64,000 bases of DNA. Origin: an uncultured Eubacterium sp. (GTDB taxonomy: Bacteria; Bacillota; Clostridia; Oscillospirales; Acutalibacteraceae). The translations under genes were made by a program, and so were the position numbers. The stretch is taken from assembly GCA_900539325.1 (NCBI GenBank), contig UQCC01000001.1, forward strand, positions 326,878 through 390,877, written 5' to 3'. The number at the start of each line of letters is the position of its first letter. The stretch's first letter is position 1. The notes beneath the pieces are model-generated. The model was not told the origin of the DNA. It worked only from the letters and a program-made list of their open reading frames with translations, and did not search any database. Positions 49,893 to 57,553 of the stretch are shown piece by piece.

Positions 49893-50588
49893 ATGGGATA
49901 TTATTTGATGTATTATATGACAGGCTTTGTTATGATTCCTGTTTTCATTTTTGCATTGATTTGTCAATCGTCGGTTAAAAAAAACTTTCGCAGATATTCA
50001 CAAGTTGTCAGCCGTTCGGGAATGACCGGTGCCGATGCCGCATGGCGACTTTTACAACTTAACGGTATTAATGATGTAAAAATCAAAAAGGTTGCCGGCA
50101 CTCTTACAGACTATTACGACCCACGAACCAAGGAAATTTGCCTTAGCGAAGATGTATTCGACTCTCGTTCAATTGCTGCAATCGGTGTAGCATGCCACGA
50201 AGCGGGTCACGCTTGTCAGCATGCAGAGGGTTATTTTCCGTTGAAAATCAGAAATTTTGTAATTCCTGTAACAAATATCGGTTCATCTCTCGGTATTCCT
50301 CTTTGCTTAATCGGTATGTTTATCCGCTCTGAAACAATTGCATATATCGGCATTATCCTTTATTGCTTTGTTGCATTGTTTCAGCTTATTACTTTACCGG
50401 TTGAATTTAATGCAAGCAAAAGAGCACTTGAAACTATTGAATCAAATCATTTTATGACAGATTCTGAATATTTGGGTGCAAAAAAAGTGCTTACTGCCGC
50501 AGCTCTGACTTATGTTGCTGCTTTGGCATCTGCTCTTGCAACTATTTTCAGACTTTTACTTGTTGTTAACGGTGGAAACAGACGATGA
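49893..50588 (+). CDS. Zinc metallopeptidase, YugP-like
   Basis: A 231-residue membrane protein with an N-terminal helix (about 5-25), the zinc motif HEAGHACQH near residue 107 and two or three further hydrophobic helices (130-190, 205-228). HEAGH plus the FFPL-like YFPLKIRNFVIP segment matches the YugP (Zn_peptidase_2) family, whose substrate is unknown. It lies between fmt and rsmB, as in many Firmicutes, and overlaps rsmB by four bases. Confidence 0.9.
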   Translation: MGYYLMYYMTGFVMIPVFIFALICQSSVKKNFRRYSQVVSRSGMTGADAAWRLLQLNGINDVKIKKVAGTLTDYYDPRTKEICLSEDVFDSRSIAAIGVACHEAGHACQHAEGYFPLKIRNFVIPVTNIGSSLGIPLCLIGMFIRSETIAYIGIILYCFVALFQLITLPVEFNASKRALETIESNHFMTDSEYLGAKKVLTAAALTYVAALASALATIFRLLLVVNGGNRR

Positions 50589-51823
50589 AAAACAGCAGAC
50601 TTGCATCATTTGACATATTATATGATATTTTAAAAAACGGAGCATATTCAAACATTGCGGTTGATAAAGGTCTTGCAGAAGTTGACAGTAAAGACAGAGG
50701 ATTCACCTCAAGACTTGTTTATGGCGTTGTTGAACGCAAACTTACTCTTGATTATTTCATAGATAAGTTTTTAACTTCAAAAGCAAAGCCAAAGGTTAAA
50801 ATTCTCCTTTATATCGGAGCTTACCAAATCTTGTTTATGGACAAGGTTCCTGATGCCGTAGCTGTATATGAAACCGTTGAAATTGCAGATTTAATCGGTC
50901 TTTCGTATTATAAAAAACTGATTAACGCTGTATTACATAAAATTATTGAATGTAAATCAGAACTTGATGAAACGGATGATTTGAGCATCAAGTATTCCTG
51001 TCCGCCTCATCTTATTAATATGTGGAAGAAGATGTACGGTGAGGAAAAAACACTTGTTACACTTCAAGCAATCAACAATCGACCGCCTGTTTTTGCAATT
51101 CCGAACAGAAAGTTTGTTGATGAAGGCGAACTTCAGTATGAACTTTTAGACAACGGCGTTGATTGTGAAGTATATGGCGATGTAGTAAAAATTAACTCAT
51201 CGTTTGATTTAAGTAACATAAAAGCATTTAAAGACGGTTTGTTTTACATTGAGGATTACAGTTCATTTTCCTGTGCAAAGGCTCTTGATTGTACAAACGG
51301 AGAAACCGTACTTGATATTTGTGCCGCTCCGGGCGGTAAAACATTCACCATGGCTCAATCAGGAGCAAATGTTTATGCTTTTGATTTGTATGAACACAGA
51401 GTTGCTCTAATAAAGAAATCAGCCGAAAGACTTGAACTTTATAATATAAAATCATCCGTTAATGATGCTTTGGTATATAACGAAAATATACCTTTTGCAG
51501 ACAAAATTCTTTGTGATGTTCCGTGCAGCGGCTTCGGAATAATCAGAAGAAAGCCCGAAATAAGATACAAAAATCTTGATGATATTAAGGAATTACCGCA
51601 AATTCAATATGATATTTTGAACACCTCATCAAAATATTTAAAAAATAACGGTAGAATTATTTATTCTACCTGTACTCTTAATAAAAAAGAAAATGAAAAA
51701 GTTGTTGAAAAATTTTTAAATAACAACATTAATTTTAAGCTTATAAATGAAATTACTGTTTTTCCAAGTGAAAATAGTGGTGACGGATTTTTCTATGCAA
51801 TAATGGAAAAGATAAATGACTGA
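50585..51823 (+). CDS. rsmB: 16S rRNA m5C967 methyltransferase RsmB
   Basis: A 412-residue enzyme with a NusB-like N-terminal domain (to about 130) and a Rossmann methyltransferase domain. SAM motif: VLDICAAPGGKTF near residue 240; the two catalytic cysteines are in DVPCSGFG (about 310) and YSTCTLN (about 360). Start overlaps yugP by four bases and the stop overlaps rlmN by eight, indicating tight translational coupling of rRNA modification genes. Confidence 0.95.
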   Translation: MKNSRLASFDILYDILKNGAYSNIAVDKGLAEVDSKDRGFTSRLVYGVVERKLTLDYFIDKFLTSKAKPKVKILLYIGAYQILFMDKVPDAVAVYETVEIADLIGLSYYKKLINAVLHKIIECKSELDETDDLSIKYSCPPHLINMWKKMYGEEKTLVTLQAINNRPPVFAIPNRKFVDEGELQYELLDNGVDCEVYGDVVKINSSFDLSNIKAFKDGLFYIEDYSSFSCAKALDCTNGETVLDICAAPGGKTFTMAQSGANVYAFDLYEHRVALIKKSAERLELYNIKSSVNDALVYNENIPFADKILCDVPCSGFGIIRRKPEIRYKNLDDIKELPQIQYDILNTSSKYLKNNGRIIYSTCTLNKKENEKVVEKFLNNNINFKLINEITVFPSENSGDGFFYAIMEKIND

Positions 51824-52853
51824 TATAAAATCACTTACATTTGACGAATTAAATAGCGAAATCACCTCAATAGGTCTGCCTAAATTCAGAACAGGGCAGA
51901 TCTATTCGTGGTTGCACGAAAAGGGCGTTGATTCCTTTGACGAAATGACAAATCTCTCAAAAGATTTAAGAGAAAAATTAAAGCAGAATTATTTTATACC
52001 GTCAGTTAAAATTGAAGATAAATATGTTTCAAGAATAGACAGCACGGTAAAATATCTTTTTAAATTATATGATGGGGAATATGTAGAAGCTGTTATTATG
52101 AAATATAAATACGGATACACAATTTGCATTTCCTCACAAGTCGGATGTAAAATGGGTTGCAGATTTTGTGCTTCTACTCTTGCCGGATTTAAACGAAACT
52201 TGCTTCCGTCCGAAATGGAGTCACAACTTCACACTGCACAAAAAGATTTAAATATCCGAATTTCACACATAGTTCTTATGGGTATCGGTGAACCACTTGA
52301 CAATTATGAGAATGTTATAAAGTTTATAAAAACAGTTAATAATGACAAGGGGCTTAATATATCTATGCGTGACATAACGCTTTCCACCTGTGGTATAGTG
52401 CCTAAAATATACGATTTGGCAAATGAGCAAATGCCAATAACATTAACTCTTTCGTTACACGCACCGAATGATAAAATTCGTTCATCAATGATGCCTGTGA
52501 ATGATAAGTGGGGTGTTGACGAGGCTATTGCCGCATGCAAAAATTATGCCGTAAAAACAGGCAGAAGAGTATCATTTGAATATACACTTATAAACGGTGT
52601 CAACGATACCGAGGAATGTGCAAAAGAATTAGCCTCAAAACTTGTCGGAATGCTTTGTCATGTCAACTTAATACCTGTAAATGATGTTGAAGAACGAGAC
52701 AATGTTCGTTCAACAGACAAATCAATTAAAAATTTCTGCGAAGCCTTGTATTCGCTCGGAATAAATGCTACAATAAGAAGAACACTCGGTTCAGATATTA
52801 ATGCTTCGTGCGGTCAGTTAAGACGCAAGAAGAATGAAGGTGAAATCCAATGA
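51816..52853 (+). CDS. rlmN: Dual-specificity RNA methyltransferase RlmN
   Basis: Radical-SAM enzyme that makes m2A2503 in 23S rRNA and m2A37 in tRNA. The 345-residue protein has the CxxxCxxC cluster motif in GCKMGCRFCAST near residue 110, GIGEPLDNY, LSLHAPND and the catalytic C-terminal Cys in ASCGQLR. The cluster would be supplied by the Isc proteins encoded elsewhere in the window. It overlaps the phosphatase gene by four bases. Confidence 0.95.
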   Translation: MTDIKSLTFDELNSEITSIGLPKFRTGQIYSWLHEKGVDSFDEMTNLSKDLREKLKQNYFIPSVKIEDKYVSRIDSTVKYLFKLYDGEYVEAVIMKYKYGYTICISSQVGCKMGCRFCASTLAGFKRNLLPSEMESQLHTAQKDLNIRISHIVLMGIGEPLDNYENVIKFIKTVNNDKGLNISMRDITLSTCGIVPKIYDLANEQMPITLTLSLHAPNDKIRSSMMPVNDKWGVDEAIAACKNYAVKTGRRVSFEYTLINGVNDTEECAKELASKLVGMLCHVNLIPVNDVEERDNVRSTDKSIKNFCEALYSLGINATIRRTLGSDINASCGQLRRKKNEGEIQ

Positions 52854-53578
52854 AAATAGTTGCTAAAACAGACAAAGGATTAGTCAGAGAAAACAATCAG
52901 GACGCATATGCAGTCGGTGAGCTTCCGGGTGAAGTTGCATGGGCTGTTGTTTGTGACGGAATGGGCGGTGCCGCAGGCGGAAATATTGCTTCTGCGCTTG
53001 CCGTAAAAGTTATAAGTGACAAAATCACTTCGTCATACAATGAAAAAATGAGAGATTCATCAATCAAAAATCTTCTTGATTCGGCAATTACGGCTGCAAA
53101 TATCGAAGTTTACGATATGGCTTATTCAAGACCCGACCTAAAGGGGATGGGTACAACCGTTGTTGCTGTTGTTGTGCGTGATAATGTTGCACACATAGCA
53201 CATGCAGGTGACAGCAGAGCATATATTGTTAACAAAGACGGAGTTGAACAAATTACCGTTGACCACAGCCTTGTTCAAAATCTTGTTGACAGGGGAGAAA
53301 TAACAAAGGAAGAAGCTGAACATCATCCAAATAAAAATGTTATTACTCGTGCTCTCGGTGTTGACAAAAGAATTGATGTTGATTTTTCGGAAGTAGATTT
53401 GCAAGAAAACGAAACTCTTATTTTGTGCACAGACGGGCTCAGTAACTGCGTTAATAACGCGGAAATAGCCGATGATATAAAAGACGGGCAATATTACGCC
53501 TTTGCAGACAGACTTGTTAAAAGAGCAAATAAAAACGGCGGCAATGATAACATTACGGTTGTAGCAATCGCAATTTAA
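52850..53578 (+). CDS. prpC: PP2C-family protein phosphatase (Stp/PrpC)
   Basis: Dephosphorylates proteins targeted by the adjacent kinase. The 242-residue PPM phosphatase has the metal-binding residues in NNQDAYAVGE, VVCDGMGGAAGG (about 37), AHAGDSRAYI, CTDGLSNCV and GGNDNITVVAI. Length is standard. It overlaps rlmN by four bases and is followed by prkC after 16 bases, the conserved pair. Confidence 0.94.
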   Translation: MKIVAKTDKGLVRENNQDAYAVGELPGEVAWAVVCDGMGGAAGGNIASALAVKVISDKITSSYNEKMRDSSIKNLLDSAITAANIEVYDMAYSRPDLKGMGTTVVAVVVRDNVAHIAHAGDSRAYIVNKDGVEQITVDHSLVQNLVDRGEITKEEAEHHPNKNVITRALGVDKRIDVDFSEVDLQENETLILCTDGLSNCVNNAEIADDIKDGQYYAFADRLVKRANKNGGNDNITVVAIAI

Positions 53579-53594
53579 TATATTAGGAGAAAAT

Positions 53595-55604
53595 ATGGAT
53601 AACTACGTTGGTAAAAGATTAGACGGAAGATATGAAATTCAAGAAATAATCGGTGTAGGCGGAATGTCAGTTGTATACAAAGCCTACGATAATGTTGACG
53701 ACAGAATAGTTGCCGTAAAGATATTAAAAGATGAATTTCTTAATAACGATGATTTTAAACGCAGATTTAAGAACGAATCAAAGGCAATTGCACTTTTATC
53801 GCACGAAAACATTGTAAAAGTTTATGATGTAAATTTCGGTGAAAAACTTCAATATATCGTTATGGAATATATTGACGGTATAACTCTCAAAGAATTTATC
53901 AATAAACAAGGCTCAATCACATGGAATGATGCTCTTTTCTTTATGACGCAGATTTTAAGAGCAGTTCAGCACGCACATGATAAAGGTATTGTTCATCGTG
54001 ACATCAAGCCTCAAAATATTATTTTGCTTTCAAACGGAAACCTTAAGGTTACAGATTTCGGTATTGCAAGATTTTCACGCTCGGATACGAAAACTCTAAC
54101 AGAGCAGGCTATCGGTTCGGTTCACTATATTTCACCGGAACAGGCAAAAGGCGAATATACGGATGAAAAAGCCGATATATATTCAATCGGTGTTGTTCTA
54201 TATGAAATGCTTTCGGGAAAAGTTCCGTTTGAAGCCGACAGTGCAGTTTCGGTTGCATTAATGCAAGTTAATTCCAACGCAGAAGATTTGAGAAAAATCA
54301 ATCCGGATATTCCGATCGGTTTGGAACAAATTTGTATGCACGCTATGCAAAAAAATCCTGCAGATAGGTATCAATCCGCAACTGAAATGCTTCTTGACAT
54401 TGAAGAAATTGTAAAAAATCCAACCAAAACCTTTAATTATGTTAATAACGAGGTTGTTCCGGAAAAATCTGCGGAATTTGAACCTATAAGCGATGAAGAA
54501 TATGCAGAAGACGAAACGGAATACGATAATTCTTCTCGTAAGAAAAAAACAACAGCCGCAGTCATTGTCGGAATTATTGTTTTAATAGCTGCAATTGTCG
54601 GAATTGTTATGATGTTCACATCAGGTTTTAACACAAAAACAGACAAGTTGCCTAATTTTGTAGGCTTTTCGTATGACCAATTACAAGATCAAAGTGACTA
54701 CTCATATGAATTTATTGCGGAATATCAAAAATCAGACCAGTATGACCCCGGTACAGTTATAAAGCAATCACCGGAAGCCGGTTCAAAAGTTATGGAAGGC
54801 TCAAAAGTCACACTTATTGTCGCTTCTTCAGAAAAAGACATTACTATGCCTAATGTTTACGGTCTTTCTCTTGAATTGGCAGAACAAAGCTTACAACTTG
54901 AAGGTTTGTCCAACTTTAAAACTATGAACATAGCAAGTGATAATGTTGCAGAGGGAAAAGTTATCTATACCGATCCTAAAGCAACAAGTGTTGTTTCTGC
55001 AGAGCAAGAGGTAACTATATATGTTTCATCCGGTCCGACAACTACTGTTATAGAAACGCTTACTGTTCCTGATGTATCGGGTCTTACTCAAAGCGGAGCA
55101 AGAGCATTTCTTGAAAAATTCGGATTTACAAATATATCATTTGTAACACAAGATGATGCACTGAAAAAAGGTGTTGTTTTATCACAAAGCCCAAGTGCCG
55201 GTTCACAAGCAAAAGCAACTGATTCAATTAAAGTAATCATAAGTTCAGGTGTTACAACTACAACTGCTCAGGCAGTAAAGTACTCAGTCGGAATAACCCT
55301 TCCTGTAGTACAAAATGATGATGGCAGTTATGCAAAAGATACTCTTGTTGTAAAAGTCGGCAGTGACACATATTCAAGCCGTAAAGTAACACTTGACGGC
55401 AGCAATGTACCTATAAACATTACTGCCGAAAGTAACAAATCTCAAAACATTAAAGTTTCGCTCAAATCAACAGGTGTAACTGAAACTAAGCATATTAACG
55501 GTAAAAAGGATAAAGATATTTCTGTTAATTTCTCATCTGCATCTAAATACCCATCAACCACAACTTCTCCGGTTACAGAAAACAGTTCCGGCGCAAATCA
55601 TTAA
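53595..55604 (+). CDS. prkC: PASTA-domain Ser/Thr kinase PrkC
   Basis: A 669-residue membrane kinase that senses muropeptides and, in spore-formers, can signal germination. The kinase domain (about 10-275) has GVGGMSVVYKA, the Lys in VAVKILK, HRDIKPQNI and DFGIAR. A membrane helix lies near residues 315-338. Outside there are three PASTA repeats (from KLPNFVG, TMPNVYG and TVPDVSG), then a beta-rich domain with a Thr/Ser tail that is not PASTA. rsgA is next, as in B. subtilis. Confidence 0.95.
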   Translation: MDNYVGKRLDGRYEIQEIIGVGGMSVVYKAYDNVDDRIVAVKILKDEFLNNDDFKRRFKNESKAIALLSHENIVKVYDVNFGEKLQYIVMEYIDGITLKEFINKQGSITWNDALFFMTQILRAVQHAHDKGIVHRDIKPQNIILLSNGNLKVTDFGIARFSRSDTKTLTEQAIGSVHYISPEQAKGEYTDEKADIYSIGVVLYEMLSGKVPFEADSAVSVALMQVNSNAEDLRKINPDIPIGLEQICMHAMQKNPADRYQSATEMLLDIEEIVKNPTKTFNYVNNEVVPEKSAEFEPISDEEYAEDETEYDNSSRKKKTTAAVIVGIIVLIAAIVGIVMMFTSGFNTKTDKLPNFVGFSYDQLQDQSDYSYEFIAEYQKSDQYDPGTVIKQSPEAGSKVMEGSKVTLIVASSEKDITMPNVYGLSLELAEQSLQLEGLSNFKTMNIASDNVAEGKVIYTDPKATSVVSAEQEVTIYVSSGPTTTVIETLTVPDVSGLTQSGARAFLEKFGFTNISFVTQDDALKKGVVLSQSPSAGSQAKATDSIKVIISSGVTTTTAQAVKYSVGITLPVVQNDDGSYAKDTLVVKVGSDTYSSRKVTLDGSNVPINITAESNKSQNIKVSLKSTGVTETKHINGKKDKDISVNFSSASKYPSTTTSPVTENSSGANH

Positions 55605-55656
55605 CCCTACACAACGGCGAGGTATTCGCCGTTGAAATTTGTTTAAAGAGAAATAT

Positions 55657-56538
55657 ATGAAAAAAGGTAAGATAATTAAAGGCATAGGCGGTTTTTATTA
55701 TGTTGATGCCGATAATGAAATATACGAGTGTAAAGCAAGAGGAAATTTCAGAAGGCAAAAAATTTCTCCGCTTGTTGGCGACAATGTGGAAATAAGCATA
55801 AATGATAATGCCGAAAATACAATCAACACCATTTATCCGCGTAAGAACGAACTTATCAGACCGCCTCTTGCAAATCTTGATCAACTTTTTATTGTTGCAT
55901 CACTTGTAGACCCAAAAATCAATACATTGATTATTGATAATTTAACGGCTATTGCAGAATATAAAAAAATCGAGCCTATAATCGTGATAACAAAATCTGA
56001 TTTAGACAACAATGCCGACGAATACAAAAACATCTATGAAAAAGCAGGATTTAAAGTAATTATTTGTAACAATACTACGGGTGAGGGAGGAGAAGCTGTT
56101 CACGAACTTTTAAAAGGCAAATGTTCTGCTTTCACAGGCAACACAGGTGTCGGCAAATCAACTTTACTTAATAATATTTTCCCTGATTTAGACCTTAAGA
56201 CCGGCGAAACAAGCAAAAAATTAGGCAGAGGCAAACACACCACCCGTCATTGTGAACTATTCAAAATTGACAACGGATATATTGCGGATACGCCGGGCTT
56301 TTCATCTCTTGAGTTTAAGCAGTGCGAAAAAATACTCAAAGACGATTTGCCTTATTGTTTCAGAGAATTTGAAGATTATATCGGCTATTGTAAATTTGCC
56401 ACCTGTTCTCATACAAACGACAAGGGCTGTGCAATTATCGAAGCTGTAAACGACGGCAAAATAAGCGAATCACGACATAAAAGTTATATTTCAATGTACA
56501 ACGAGGTAAAAAACATTAAAGAATGGGAACTCAAATAA
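55657..56538 (+). CDS. rsgA: Ribosome small-subunit GTPase RsgA
   Basis: Circularly permuted GTPase in late 30S maturation. The 293-residue product has an OB-fold N-domain, the G4-like TKSDLD (about 112), G1 GNTGVGKST (about 164), G3-region DTPGF, and the zinc finger C-x5-H-x-C-type segment CKFATCSHTNDKGC near residue 250. I start at ATG 55657, with AAAGAG 6 bases upstream; TTG 55639 is unlikely. It overlaps thiN by 16 bases. Confidence 0.94.
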   Translation: MKKGKIIKGIGGFYYVDADNEIYECKARGNFRRQKISPLVGDNVEISINDNAENTINTIYPRKNELIRPPLANLDQLFIVASLVDPKINTLIIDNLTAIAEYKKIEPIIVITKSDLDNNADEYKNIYEKAGFKVIICNNTTGEGGEAVHELLKGKCSAFTGNTGVGKSTLLNNIFPDLDLKTGETSKKLGRGKHTTRHCELFKIDNGYIADTPGFSSLEFKQCEKILKDDLPYCFREFEDYIGYCKFATCSHTNDKGCAIIEAVNDGKISESRHKSYISMYNEVKNIKEWELK

Positions 56539-57167
56539 AAAAATGCACAATTATTTCCGGTGCACCCGATGACGATATTGAATTTTTAAAAGATAATATT
56601 GATAAAGACTCGTATATCATCTGTGCCGATTCAGGATATAAAAACTGTATTAAAGCAGGCTTTCGTCCGAATTTGATAATTGGTGATTTTGATTCATCAA
56701 AAAAGCCGGACATAGATTGTGAAATTATAACGCTTAAAGTTGAAAAGGCTTTTACAGACACTTTTCATTGCGTTATGGAAGCAGTTGACAGGGGATATAA
56801 CAACATTGATATTTTCTGTGCCATCGGCTCTCGAATGGACCATACATATTCAAATATCCTCTCACTTGATTATTGTCAAAAACACAATGTAAAATGCTGT
56901 ATTATTAATAGAAAAAACAGAATTTCACTTATAAAAGACAAAGGCATAATTAATAAGGATTATAACAATTTTTCTTTATTTGCTTATCTTTCCGACTGCA
57001 AAAATGTCAGAATTAAAGGAGCATATTACACAGCCGGCTTTTACGGGAAAGAATCTTTAAACATAAGTCAAAGTGACCAATTTGCCCAGAGTAATTTTGT
57101 CAGCGAAAATTATGCAGAAATAACACTTGATTCGGGAACACTTTTGTTAATTGAAAGTAACGATTAA
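56523..57167 (+). CDS. thiN: Thiamine pyrophosphokinase
   Basis: Makes thiamine diphosphate from thiamine and ATP. The 214-residue protein shows CADSGYKNCIKAGFRPNLIIGDFDS (substrate and metal Asp residues), EKAFTDTFHCVMEA and GSRMDHTYSNI. The start overlaps rsgA by 16 bases with only a weak ribosome site, so it likely depends on translation of rsgA. The order prpC-prkC-rsgA-thiN-spoVM is that of Bacillus, lacking rpe. Confidence 0.92.
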   Translation: MGTQIKKCTIISGAPDDDIEFLKDNIDKDSYIICADSGYKNCIKAGFRPNLIIGDFDSSKKPDIDCEIITLKVEKAFTDTFHCVMEAVDRGYNNIDIFCAIGSRMDHTYSNILSLDYCQKHNVKCCIINRKNRISLIKDKGIINKDYNNFSLFAYLSDCKNVRIKGAYYTAGFYGKESLNISQSDQFAQSNFVSENYAEITLDSGTLLLIESND

Positions 57168-57218
57168 GTAACTTTTGCATATGTTATAGTAAGCACAGAT
57201 GCTACGGAGGTGTTTGCT

Positions 57219-57365
57219 ATGAAAAAAATGTGCAAGAAAGATTATTTGTGGATTGCTTTCGGTCTTGGCTGCGTTATGGCATGTTGTCTGCCTGCCGTAT
57301 GGCTGACACGAATTCTTGCAATAGCAGTCATTATCCTCGGAATCATAATCTGTTGCAGAAAGTAG
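57219..57365 (+). CDS. 48-residue Cys-rich membrane peptide
   Basis: A short frame with a strong ACGGAGGTG ribosome site 5 bases before ATG. The product has a basic start (KKMCKKDYL), then a hydrophobic region (about 10-46) with clustered cysteines: CVMACC in the middle and CC two residues before the end, six Cys in 48 residues. A Pro splits the hydrophobic region into two short helices, like a hairpin. I know no family. Placed between thiN and spoVM with 8 bases to the spoVM ATG, so expression during sporulation is likely. Confidence 0.65.
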   Translation: MKKMCKKDYLWIAFGLGCVMACCLPAVWLTRILAIAVIILGIIICCRK

Positions 57366-57373
57366 GGGAGAAA

Positions 57374-57463
57374 ATGAAAGTAATACTTATCAAAAGTCCA
57401 AAACTCTTAGCACCGATATTACGAACAATTTTTAAAGTGAAGAAAATAAATTACAAAGACTAA
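57374..57463 (+). CDS. spoVM: Stage V sporulation protein M
   Basis: A 29-residue peptide that marks the forespore membrane by its curvature and anchors SpoIVA. It reads MKVILIKSPKLLAP at the start: Lys7 and Pro9 are at the same positions as in Bacillus SpoVM (MKFYTIKLP...), with an amphipathic helix after Pro9 and a charged end. GGGGAGAAA precedes ATG. Synteny after thiN is the same as in B. subtilis, which greatly raises confidence. A terminator follows at once. Confidence 0.9.
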   Translation: MKVILIKSPKLLAPILRTIFKVKKINYKD

Positions 57464-57490
57464 AAGGGCGTGAAAACGCCTTTTTATTTT
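57462..57490 (+). terminator. spoVM terminator
   Basis: AAAAGGGCG pairs with CGCCTTTTT (one G-T) around TGAAAA, then more T residues. Confidence 0.85.
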
Positions 57491-57496
57491 TTAGTA

Positions 57497-57525
57497 TTGA
57501 AATATATTTCTATTTATTATATAAT
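57497..57525 (+). promoter_or_regulatory. lon promoter
   Basis: TTGAAA (57497-57502), 17-base spacer, perfect TATAAT (57520-57525). No CIRCE or CtsR-like repeat is evident before lon. Confidence 0.75.
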
Positions 57526-57553
57526 ATTATAAATATTTTTAAGGATTTAATAT

